Assembly (NCBI RefSeq): GCF_020782875.1
Contig: NZ_JAJGBN010000001.1
Location: forward strand, 124,001-188,000
DNA: 64,000 nt
Reading direction: 5' to 3'
Source: Allomuricauda sp. M10
Lineage (GTDB): Bacteria; Bacteroidota; Bacteroidia; Flavobacteriales; Flavobacteriaceae
Of the stretch, positions 28,341 to 36,872 are shown piece after piece (position 1 is the first letter of the stretch; each line of letters opens with the position of its first letter). The notes under the pieces are model-generated. The model was not told where the DNA came from. It saw only the letters and a program-made list of their open reading frames with translations, and searched no databases. Both the position numbers and the translations under genes were made by a program.

Positions 28341-29721
28341 ATGCGTCAGGATATGGGGAGCTTATTTGAACGTTCGTGGTTTTCAGCAAATAGGCCCCGA
28401 GAATACTTTCGGTTTCTATGGTATTTTTTTGAGGGGTGATGAATGCTTCAATATCTTCAAGGTTGGCAATCTCCGAATCATTATCAATGAATCCATAGCC
28501 TTTGTAGATGCCATCGGCGATCAAGATTACCGCACTTTCGTTTTCGTCCCTTCCTTTTTCTTTAATGACCTTAACTTCCGATGCCAATTGCTTCATGTGC
28601 GAAATGGCTTCAGATACCTTTTCGTTATAATGCTCAACAGTTTCATCGCCTTTACAAATACCCTCGCAGGTATTTATCTCGTGATGGGAACAGGCAGCGT
28701 TGGTCTGTTGCAGATGACAGAAACGGGGACATAGTGAAAAGGTTTTGCAGATTTCTTCCAAATAGGCCCTACATTCTGTTTGACCGTAAAAAATCTTCAA
28801 TGGATTGGGAGCTCCTTTAATGGTATTGTATGCCAAATGCACAATGCCGTTCCGGTCTTCGTAGGCAAAAATGGCATATTGCTTTATAATTCTTTTTTGG
28901 GCTCGATTATAAGGTGGAAATAGGCGCTTTATTTCTGCGGATTCCATTAAAAGAGCCACCAATTCGCTACCAGAAAGTTGATAATCTATATTGGCCGTTT
29001 CACTGCACATTTGAATTTCCTTGGTGCTTTTGTCGTAAAAATGGCCCAGCACCCTTTTTTTTAGGTTGATGGCCTTGCCCACATAGATGATTTCCCCTTT
29101 TTGGTTTTTGAAATAATAGATTCCCGGTTTGGATGGAATTTTAGTGAAAACCGATTTGGGAAGATGTGGGGGCAAGGTTGCTTCTTGGCTCCGTGCATTC
29201 AGGAATTTTTTGAAAACTCCGTCGGCACCTTCCATATTGATCAACTTATCAAATAGGAGCATCGTGGCATGAGCATCGCCACGGGCACGGTGACGGTCCA
29301 CCAAGGGAATTTTTACAGATGAGCACAGTTTTCCCAAGCTATAGGATCCCAGGCCAGGGATCAAACTTCGGGACAAACGGACGGTACACAGTTTTTTTCG
29401 GGTGAAATCGATACCGATCTGACGAAATTCCTCCTTGATCACCCCATAATCAAAATTTACGGAGTGCGCCACAAATATGGCGTTTTCGGTCATATTAAAA
29501 ATATCGTCTGCTATGTCGGAAAAAGTGGGGGCGTTCTGCACCATTTGATCATCGATGCCCGTAAGTCCGGTAATGAAATAGGGTATGGGGCATTCTGGGT
29601 TTACCAGGGAGGTGAACTCGTCCACTACTTGGTTGCCATCAAACTTAAAAATGGAAATTTCGGTCACTTTGTTCCCCTTAATGCCATTTCCTGTGGTCTC
29701 TATGTCGATAATGGTATACAA
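28339..29721 (-). CDS. DEDDh exonuclease fused to a GIY-YIG domain
   Basis: A 460-residue fusion found in Bacteroidota. The N-terminal DnaQ-like 3'-5' exonuclease (about 1-165) has IDIETTG, FVAHSVNFDYGVIK and HRARGDA (DEDDh residues). Then comes a UvrC-type GIY-YIG nuclease domain (about 200-285: KPGIYYFKNQKGEIIYVGKAINLKKRVLGHF). The C-terminal part has a CxxF...CxxxxxxCxxH cluster (FSLCPRFCHLQQTNAACSHHEINTC...) that may bind metal. Likely a DNA repair or processing nuclease; the exact role is not established. Confidence 0.93.
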   Translation of the reverse strand: MYTIIDIETTGNGIKGNKVTEISIFKFDGNQVVDEFTSLVNPECPIPYFITGLTGIDDQMVQNAPTFSDIADDIFNMTENAIFVAHSVNFDYGVIKEEFRQIGIDFTRKKLCTVRLSRSLIPGLGSYSLGKLCSSVKIPLVDRHRARGDAHATMLLFDKLINMEGADGVFKKFLNARSQEATLPPHLPKSVFTKIPSKPGIYYFKNQKGEIIYVGKAINLKKRVLGHFYDKSTKEIQMCSETANIDYQLSGSELVALLMESAEIKRLFPPYNRAQKRIIKQYAIFAYEDRNGIVHLAYNTIKGAPNPLKIFYGQTECRAYLEEICKTFSLCPRFCHLQQTNAACSHHEINTCEGICKGDETVEHYNEKVSEAISHMKQLASEVKVIKEKGRDENESAVILIADGIYKGYGFIDNDSEIANLEDIEAFITPQKNTIETESILGAYLLKTTNVQISSPYPDA

Positions 29722-30076
29722 TTCTATCCAAAATTTGAATCCTTAAAGTTAGGATTTTTCACAGGGTGCCAAAACTCGGATTCAGGGAATTAATGATGAT
29801 AAAAAATCCTTTTTATGCCAAATGGCAAATCTTTAATAAGTGTTTAAAATATACTTGTAAATGTTAAATTGATAGGATTAAATCCTGTAAAATGGGAATA
29901 AGTATATTGATTGGTCAATATAGTATCAAAACCGGATAATATTTCCCAAAATCTTGAAACTCTTAAGTATACATTTACAAGTGTAAAATTAACGCTTCTT
30001 AATCTTTAATTCAATTTAAAGTACCGAAACGATGAGTTTTAAGTGAGGAATAATTCAAACAAACTAAAAATGTATT
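29722..30076. promoter_or_regulatory. 355-bp susC upstream region
   Basis: AT-rich non-coding stretch with clear structure. A perfect 12-bp inverted repeat ACTTGTAAATGT (29853-29864) / ACATTTACAAGT (29971-29982) lies with arms 106 bp apart. TAATAAGTGTTTAAAAT at 29835-29850 shares its core with repeats near the Nudix regulator at 60 kb. The 15-bp shared motif at 29913-29927 is listed separately. A -7-like TACATTTA (29970-29977) would give a leader of about 95 nt for susC. Confidence 0.6.
29913..29927 (+). promoter_or_regulatory. Shared 15-bp motif upstream of susC (candidate AraC site)
   Basis: GGTCAATATAGTATC. Near-identical copies occur before the hydroxyproline operon (41992-42006) and the S9 peptidase gene (46949-46963). 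Here it ends 43 bp before the -7-like TACATTTA, a spacing matched at the other two sites. Confidence 0.55.
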
Positions 30077-33073
30077 ATGAAATTGGCTAACTTTTTATTT
30101 AAAGCATGTTTAGGGACGAAAGGTTTAAAAACACAGCTTTTGTTTTCCATGTTTTGCCTTTTTGCCGTACAGGCAGGGTTCTCCCAACAAAAGATTACCG
30201 GTAGCATTACAGATGAACAAGGTGTACCCATTGCGGGAGCTTCTGTACTGGAAAAAAACACCACTAACGGTGTTGCTTCGGATTTTGATGGAAATTTCAC
30301 CATTACCACTTCGCAATCCAATGCGGTATTGGTTTTTTCCTATTTAGGCTTTTTGGCCCAAGAAATTCCGGTTCAGGGTTCAACAACCATGAATGTAGTA
30401 CTTAAGGAAGACCTTCAGCAACTCAATGAGGTGGTTGTGATCGGTTACGGTACCCAAAAAAGAGCCGATGTAACCAGTTCGGTTGCAACGGTAAAATCTG
30501 AGGATTTCGTTCAGGGGAACGTTAAGGATGCCGCGCAATTGATCCAAGGTAAAGTGGCTGGTCTTTCGGTTTCGGCCCCCTCTGGGGATCCAACCGAAGG
30601 TACACAGATCAGCCTTAGGGGTACTTCTTCCATTTTAGGGGGTACCAATCCTTTGGTTTTGGTAGATGGTGTGCCAGGAAGTTTGGCAACGGTGGCTCCA
30701 GAAGATATTGAGTCCATCGACGTGCTTAAAGACGGTTCGGCCACGGCCATTTACGGAACAAGGGGTACCAATGGGGTAATCATCATTACCACTAAAAAGG
30801 GTAGTAACGATATGAAGTCGACCATTGAATATAACGGCTATGCTTCATTATCCACCATTGCCAACCGTATGGACTTTTTGGATGCGGATGAACTGCGCCA
30901 AAAATATGCCGAGGGATACACCTTCAATGGGGCCAACCTTCAGGATTACGGTGCCAATACCGATTGGGTGGATGAAATTACACGTGATGCCTTCAGCCAG
31001 GTACACAACGTAATCTTCAGGGGTGGTAATTCTACCTCTAACATGACCGCCTCTGTAAACTACAGGGATATAGAAGGTATCTTTTTAAAATCGAACAATG
31101 AGAAATACACAGGTCGTGTCAGTGTAAACCATGCCATGTTCGACAATAAACTTAAAACCAATGTTGGCATAATCTTGAGCGAGCAAACCTATAATGCATT
31201 GGGTGATGGCTACAGCTTTAACCCTTACATTTACAGGCAAGCCATTATTAGGAACCCTACGGAGCCCGTTTACAATGATGACGGTAGCTGGTACGAGAGG
31301 GATGTATATTTCTATGACAACCCTGTGGCCTATATCCAAGAAACCCTAGGGCAGAACCGTTACAGGAACTCTCGTTTCGATTTCTCGTTAAGCTATGATT
31401 TTGGTGATCACCTAACCTTGAAAGGTTTGTATACTAGAAAAGGAAATTCCAATATCAGAGGCTTCTATCAAACCAAGAACCACGTATCCACTACCAAAAA
31501 TGGACAGGATGGTTTTGCTTCCCGTGGCACCGATGATTATGTGGGCAACTACGGTCAATTCACGGTAGATTACAACAACACCTTTGGTAAGCACAGGGTT
31601 ACCGGATTGGTAGGTTACAACTATGAGGACAATACCAATGAAGGTTTTTGGGCCACTAACCGCCGTTTCCCAACCGATGGTTTTACGTATAACAACCTAG
31701 GAAGCGGACAAGGTCTTCAATTGGGTGAAGCCGGTATGGGAAGCTACAAGGAATCCGATAAATTGATTGCATTCTTCTCCAGGGTAACCTATAACTATGA
31801 TGACCGTTATCTGTTGATGGCGAGTTTGCGTAGAGAAGGTTCTTCACGTTTCGGTGAGGATTACAAATGGGGTAATTTCCCTGGTATTTCCCTGGGTTGG
31901 AGGATTGATCAAGAATCCTTTGCGGATAACTGGAACTGGTTGTCCAACTTAAAACTAAGAACAGGTTTTGGGGTTACCGGGATCAATGCGGGATCAAACT
32001 ATCAGTCGTTGAGCGGCCTAACCTATGGAACCTACTTCTTGAACAATGGCCAATGGGTGCGTCAATTGGTGCCTTCCCGTAATGCCAACCCAAATTTGCG
32101 TTGGGAAAAGAAGGAAGAGTTTAACGTAGGACTCGATTTCGGATTCTTGGAAGGACGTATCAACGGTGCCATCGATTATTATGATAGGACCACCAAGGAC
32201 GCCCTATATAACTATAGCGTGCCTACTCCGCCTTATTTCTATGGAAGCATTGCTGCCAACGTGGCCCAGATCAAAAACTCCGGTCTGGAATTTCTCTTGA
32301 ACGTGACTCCAGTACAGACTGAAAACTTTCAATGGACGGCCAACTTGACGTATTCCACCAATACCAATAAAATTGTTTCCTTGTCCAATGACGAGTTTCA
32401 GTTGACCAATGATTTCTTTGACGAAGGATACACAGGTGAACCTATCCAGATCAATACCCACAGGGTGCAGGAAGGTGAACCCATTGGTAACTTCTATGGT
32501 TTGAAGAGTGTTGATATTACCGATGACGGTATTTGGATCATTGAAAGACCTGATGGTTCTTTGGTTCCTGCAACAGAGGCCACTAATGATGACAGACAGG
32601 TTTTGGGTAACGGTCTTCCAAAAGCTTACTATAGCTGGAACAACACCGTACGATATAAGAACTGGGACCTTATGGTGAACTTAAGGGGAGCTTTGGATTA
32701 TCAGATCCTGAATTTTTCACGTATGTTCTATGAAAACCCGACCATCAGCTACAACACTTTGGACTCTGCTTACGATTTGGTTTACGGCAAGGCCGTTTTG
32801 CAAGACGTACAACGTTTTGTGAGCTACTATGTTGAAGATGGCGATTTCTTGAAGATCGACAACGTTACTTTGGGCTACACCTTGCCCAAGGATGCTATCA
32901 AGTTTGCCCAGACCTTCCGAATCTATGCATCAGGACTTAACCTGGCCACCATAACCGGCTACAAGGGTATCGATCCAGAGGTGAACAGGAACGGACTTGC
33001 ACCTGGTAACGATGAAAGGGACAAGTATCCTTCTACCAGGACATTTACATTGGGCATCAATTTTACATTCTAA
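30077..33073 (+). CDS. SusC/RagA-family TonB-linked outer-membrane transporter
   Basis: A 998-residue SusC-type importer. Signal peptide to about residue 37 (MFCLFAVQAGFSQQ), carboxypeptidase-regulatory-like domain (about 40-120: ITGSITDEQGVPIAGASVLEK), SusC signature LNEVVVIGYGTQKRADVTSSV (shown only as its start), plug with LIQGKVAGLSV and SIDVLKDGSATAIYGTRGTNGVIIITTKKG, then a 22-strand barrel ending TFTLGINFTF. It imports oligosaccharides or glycopeptides captured by its SusD partner, encoded 11 bp downstream. Context (GH97, M61 peptidase, arabinosidases, hydroxyproline catabolism) suggests a glycopeptide-type ligand; this is inference. Confidence 0.95.
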   Translation: MKLANFLFKACLGTKGLKTQLLFSMFCLFAVQAGFSQQKITGSITDEQGVPIAGASVLEKNTTNGVASDFDGNFTITTSQSNAVLVFSYLGFLAQEIPVQGSTTMNVVLKEDLQQLNEVVVIGYGTQKRADVTSSVATVKSEDFVQGNVKDAAQLIQGKVAGLSVSAPSGDPTEGTQISLRGTSSILGGTNPLVLVDGVPGSLATVAPEDIESIDVLKDGSATAIYGTRGTNGVIIITTKKGSNDMKSTIEYNGYASLSTIANRMDFLDADELRQKYAEGYTFNGANLQDYGANTDWVDEITRDAFSQVHNVIFRGGNSTSNMTASVNYRDIEGIFLKSNNEKYTGRVSVNHAMFDNKLKTNVGIILSEQTYNALGDGYSFNPYIYRQAIIRNPTEPVYNDDGSWYERDVYFYDNPVAYIQETLGQNRYRNSRFDFSLSYDFGDHLTLKGLYTRKGNSNIRGFYQTKNHVSTTKNGQDGFASRGTDDYVGNYGQFTVDYNNTFGKHRVTGLVGYNYEDNTNEGFWATNRRFPTDGFTYNNLGSGQGLQLGEAGMGSYKESDKLIAFFSRVTYNYDDRYLLMASLRREGSSRFGEDYKWGNFPGISLGWRIDQESFADNWNWLSNLKLRTGFGVTGINAGSNYQSLSGLTYGTYFLNNGQWVRQLVPSRNANPNLRWEKKEEFNVGLDFGFLEGRINGAIDYYDRTTKDALYNYSVPTPPYFYGSIAANVAQIKNSGLEFLLNVTPVQTENFQWTANLTYSTNTNKIVSLSNDEFQLTNDFFDEGYTGEPIQINTHRVQEGEPIGNFYGLKSVDITDDGIWIIERPDGSLVPATEATNDDRQVLGNGLPKAYYSWNNTVRYKNWDLMVNLRGALDYQILNFSRMFYENPTISYNTLDSAYDLVYGKAVLQDVQRFVSYYVEDGDFLKIDNVTLGYTLPKDAIKFAQTFRIYASGLNLATITGYKGIDPEVNRNGLAPGNDERDKYPSTRTFTLGINFTF

Positions 33074-33084
33074 AATAAAAGACT

Positions 33085-34683
33085 ATGAAAAGTACAATCA
33101 ATAAAGTGATTTCACTTAGACTACGAATTTTTACACTGGCGATTGGTGCTCTGTTCCTTCAAATAGGATGTACCGATCTTGAGGAACAAGTGTATTCCGA
33201 GGTAACGGAATCCTCTTTTACCCCATCGGAGTCGGATATTGTTTCCGTAATGGCATCTGCCTATACCCCTTTGCGTTTTGTAATGGGATGGCAAGGATAT
33301 TTTGACCTACAGGAAGAACCTGCCGATATGTTCGTGACCCCAACAAGACCCAATGGATGGGATGACGGGGGAACGTACAAGAGAATGCATTTTCACGAAT
33401 GGACCGAGACCCAATGGCAGCCTAGGAATACCTGGATTACCTGTTTCAACGGTATCAACTCTACCAACAGGGTAATTTTGCAAATCGAATTGGGTGAACT
33501 TCCGGTGAGTGAAGAACAGGCCGCTAACATTATTGCGGAAATGAGGGCATTGAGGGCATTGTACTATTCCATGTTGGTGGACACCCATGGAAATGTGCCG
33601 ATCATCTCCAGTTATAGCGATGAACTTCCGGTTCAGAGTAGCCGTAGCGAAGTTTACAATTTCATCGTTTCCGAGTTGACGGCTGTAATCCCTGATTTAT
33701 CCGAAACAGTAGATCAATCCACCTACGGAAGGGTGACCAAGTGGGGGGCGCTTCAAGTTTTGGCCAGGGTTTATCTGAATGCAGAAGTGTATACAGGTAC
33801 TCCACAATGGAATAACGTTATCGAGACCTGTAACCAGATCATCAACAGCGGTGCCTACGAACTTTCTTCCAGCTATTCGGATATCTTCAGTACCAACAAT
33901 GATGGTAATTCTGAATTGGTTTTTGCCATTCCTTATGATCAAATTTTTGCGCCTCAATGGAATGCCCACATGAAAATGCTCACCCCCGATCACCGTTTGG
34001 TGTTTGGAATGCAGGCCCAGCCTTGGGGTGGATCTAGCTGTAACCCCCAATTCATCAATAGCTATGATCCAAATGATAAACGTTTGGCCGATACTTGGTT
34101 GATGGGCGATCAATTGAACGCCTCTGATGGTAGTGTGGTCATGACTTTGGTAAACGAAATGCCCAGCATTTATGGTTGTGAGTTTACCGAAGGTTTCAGA
34201 TGTGGCAAATATGAAATTGAACCAGGTGCCACCAGTGGACTAAGCGTGGATTTTCCTTTCTTGAGATATACCGATGTATTGATGATGAAGGCCGAGGCGT
34301 TGCTTAGAACGGATAGAAGCGACGAGGCAGCTACCATTGTAACCCAAGTACGTTTGCGCTCTTTTGACAATCCTGCCGATGCAACCGTTACCGGGGCAGA
34401 GCTTGAAGGCGATACCACAGTTGAATATGGCACGTTGGCCGAAGACGGAACCATTGATGCTCCAGGAGATCAATCCGTGGTACCTTACGGTCGTTTCTTG
34501 GACGAACTGGGCTGGGAATTTGCTGCTGAGGCAAGAAGAAGATCCGATATGATCCGTTTTGGGGTGTACCAGACCAAAAATTGGTACAACCATACACCAA
34601 AAGGAGATTATACTACCCTATTCCCAATTGGTCTTGAAGAGTTGAACACCAATACCAACCTTTCACAGAACCCAGGGTACTAA
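33085..34683 (+). CDS. SusD/RagB-family surface glycan-binding lipoprotein
   Basis: A 532-residue lipoprotein (FLQIGC, Cys near 29), the lid and ligand-binding partner of SusC. N-terminal SusD-like region with TPLRFVMGWQGYFDLQEEPADMFVTP, TPR-like helices around 150-300 (MRALRALYYSMLVDTHGNVPII), and C-terminal RagB part with FLRYTDVLMMKAEALLR, QVRLRSF and the E-x-R block FLDELGWEFAAEARRRSDMIRFG. Starts 11 bp after susC and is followed by a strong terminator (34745-34778). Confidence 0.95.
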   Translation: MKSTINKVISLRLRIFTLAIGALFLQIGCTDLEEQVYSEVTESSFTPSESDIVSVMASAYTPLRFVMGWQGYFDLQEEPADMFVTPTRPNGWDDGGTYKRMHFHEWTETQWQPRNTWITCFNGINSTNRVILQIELGELPVSEEQAANIIAEMRALRALYYSMLVDTHGNVPIISSYSDELPVQSSRSEVYNFIVSELTAVIPDLSETVDQSTYGRVTKWGALQVLARVYLNAEVYTGTPQWNNVIETCNQIINSGAYELSSSYSDIFSTNNDGNSELVFAIPYDQIFAPQWNAHMKMLTPDHRLVFGMQAQPWGGSSCNPQFINSYDPNDKRLADTWLMGDQLNASDGSVVMTLVNEMPSIYGCEFTEGFRCGKYEIEPGATSGLSVDFPFLRYTDVLMMKAEALLRTDRSDEAATIVTQVRLRSFDNPADATVTGAELEGDTTVEYGTLAEDGTIDAPGDQSVVPYGRFLDELGWEFAAEARRRSDMIRFGVYQTKNWYNHTPKGDYTTLFPIGLEELNTNTNLSQNPGY

Positions 34684-34744
34684 ATTGAAAGTTGGCATCT
34701 AGTGTGTTTTCAATTAATAATTGTTTGAGTTTGTTGTTAGTTAG

Positions 34745-34778
34745 GAAAGCGAATGGAAACCCATTCGCTTTCTTTTTT
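34745..34778 (+). terminator. Rho-independent terminator after susD
   Basis: Perfect 12-bp stem GAAAGCGAATGG (34745-34756) / CCATTCGCTTTC (34761-34772), 4-nt loop, then TTTTTT. It separates the abundant susCD transcript from the enzyme genes, possibly with read-through. Confidence 0.9.
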
Positions 34779-34886
34779 CCTGAAAAGAGGAAAATATCAC
34801 CAAGATCATAGGGCTTGTTGTGGGCCAATGTATAGTTGCTTAAATTCACAATCCACGCGCATATCACAGATCAATACAATATAATT

Positions 34887-36872
34887 ATGAAAGGATTCAA
34901 AACTTTTACCCCAATCGGTTCCAAGATCGGTTTCATTTTGCTGTTCTTCGCTTTAAGCTCGGTTGCATATGGGCAATCTTCGATTAAATCACCGAACGGG
35001 GCTTTGGAAGTAACCGTTTCGGTAAAGGAAGAACTGCACCTTAAGTTGGCTTACGCAGAAAAAACTTTGGTGGAAGATGTGGTCTCCGATTTGATCATTG
35101 ATGGAAAAGGTTCCCTCATAGCCAGATCAAAAACAATGAACATGCGACAGTTTTCCCAAAAGCATACCATTCAGGTCGATTTGCCGACGAAGAATAGGGA
35201 AGTTGCCGACGAGTACAATCAACTTACGCTGCAATTCAGGGATTTTGATTTGGAACTGCGGGTGTATGATAATGGCTGCGTCTTTAGGTATGTGACCAAG
35301 CTGGGTAAAAAGGAAATTCAGGTGGTTGATGAAAAACTCACCTTTTCCCCAAACGAGAAAACAACATGCTATTTACCCGAGGAGAAAAGTTTGATATCAC
35401 ATTTTGAAAATTATTTTCAGGCCATTCCTTCCGAAAACATTACTACAGGTACCATTGCCAACGTACCGCTACTTTTCACCAAGGTAAACGAACCAAGTGT
35501 TTCCTTCACCGAATCCAATATTTATGATTACCCCCATATGTTCTTGCAAAAGAAGGGGTCGGGTTTTGCCAGTTTGTATCCCAAAGTGGTCTTAAAGACC
35601 AAGGAGCAGAAACGGGATCGTGATGAGTCCATTGAATTGGAGGCCGATTACATTGCCCAGACTTCTGGAAATAGAACGTTTCCTTGGCGGGTTTTTATGG
35701 TTTCCCCTTCGGATAAGGACATTGTTTCCAATAATTTGGTGTATCAATTGGCAGATCCCTTAAAATTAAAGGACATTTCATGGATAAAGCCCGGAAAAGT
35801 GGCTTGGGATTGGTGGAATGCCAACAATATTGATGGCGTGGATTTTAAATCGGGGATCAATACCGAAACCTACAAATATTACATCGATTTTGCCGCCCAT
35901 TACGGTTTGGAGTATATCATCTTGGATGAAGGTTGGTCCAAGACCACAACCAATGTGCGTGAGCCCAACCCAAATGTCGATGTTGCCGAGCTGGCTAGAT
36001 ATGGAAATCAAAAAGGGGTAGGGGTCATTCTCTGGAGTCTTTGGAGACCCTTGGATGAAGACATGGAAGGCATATTGGATATTTTTAAGGGTTGGGGCGT
36101 AAAAGGAGTGAAGATCGATTTCATCCAACGTGCCGATCAATATGTGGTCAATTTTTACGAGCGGATGGCACAAGAAACGGCAAAACGTCAACTTTTGGTC
36201 GATTTCCACGGAGCTTTCAAACCATCAGGAATGCGACGTGCCTATCCGAACATTATCAATTTTGAAGGGGTAAAAGGGTTGGAAAATACCAAATGGGAAG
36301 ATAAGATCGATTCGGAACACGAACTCACCCTTCCTTTTACAAGAATGACGGCTGGGGTAATGGATTTCACCCCTGGAGGGTTGGACAATGTGCACAAGGA
36401 AAATTTTATGGCCCGTTTTACCCGCCCCATGGCTATGGGAACCCGCGCCCATCAAGTGGCCATGTATGTGGTCTTTGAAGCACCGCTTCAAATGTTGAGC
36501 GATACGCCGAGCAATTACTACAGAGAAGATGAGACCACCACTTTCATTGCCGGTATACCAACTATTTGGGACAAGACCGAAGTATTGGATGCCAAAGTAT
36601 CCGATTATATTTTGGTGGCACGTAAACATGGGGATATCTGGTACATTGCCGGCATGAACGATTCTACTCCGAAGTCCTTTACACTGGACTTTTCTTTCTT
36701 GGATGAAGGAAACTACAGTTTGCAAATCTTCAGGGATGGTGTGAACTCGGATAAAAATGCCCGGGATTATGTGTTGGAACAAACCAACGTGGATTCCAAA
36801 ACCAAAATGGACATTAAATTGAATAAATCTGGTGGCTGGGTGGCCATCGCCACAAAACTAATTGAAAAATGA
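34887..36872 (+). CDS. GH97 glycoside hydrolase (probably retaining type)
   Basis: A 661-residue exported GH97 enzyme; start at 34887 gives the signal peptide (IGSKIGFILLFFALSSVAYGQ). The N-terminal beta-sandwich is about 30-280. The (beta/alpha)8 domain carries VAWDWWN, YIILDEGWS, GVKIDFIQRADQ and NFEGVKGLENTKW. The Asp in VKIDF (near 411) and Glu in NFEG (near 460) match nucleophile and acid/base positions of retaining GH97 alpha-galactosidases, not the SusB-type inverting alpha-glucosidases. Retaining relatives also include beta-L-arabinopyranosidases. It overlaps the M61 gene by ATGA. Confidence 0.92.
   Translation: MKGFKTFTPIGSKIGFILLFFALSSVAYGQSSIKSPNGALEVTVSVKEELHLKLAYAEKTLVEDVVSDLIIDGKGSLIARSKTMNMRQFSQKHTIQVDLPTKNREVADEYNQLTLQFRDFDLELRVYDNGCVFRYVTKLGKKEIQVVDEKLTFSPNEKTTCYLPEEKSLISHFENYFQAIPSENITTGTIANVPLLFTKVNEPSVSFTESNIYDYPHMFLQKKGSGFASLYPKVVLKTKEQKRDRDESIELEADYIAQTSGNRTFPWRVFMVSPSDKDIVSNNLVYQLADPLKLKDISWIKPGKVAWDWWNANNIDGVDFKSGINTETYKYYIDFAAHYGLEYIILDEGWSKTTTNVREPNPNVDVAELARYGNQKGVGVILWSLWRPLDEDMEGILDIFKGWGVKGVKIDFIQRADQYVVNFYERMAQETAKRQLLVDFHGAFKPSGMRRAYPNIINFEGVKGLENTKWEDKIDSEHELTLPFTRMTAGVMDFTPGGLDNVHKENFMARFTRPMAMGTRAHQVAMYVVFEAPLQMLSDTPSNYYREDETTTFIAGIPTIWDKTEVLDAKVSDYILVARKHGDIWYIAGMNDSTPKSFTLDFSFLDEGNYSLQIFRDGVNSDKNARDYVLEQTNVDSKTKMDIKLNKSGGWVAIATKLIEK

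Noticed and set aside
34815..34832. Fourth copy of the 15-bp motif before GH97 (GGGCCAATGTATAGTT)
   Set aside because: Only partial match, needing a shift; not convincing beside the three clear copies.
30077..36872. Starch utilisation locus (SusC, SusD, SusB-like)
   Set aside because: No GH13 gene is present and the GH97 catalytic residues are of the retaining, alpha-galactosidase type.
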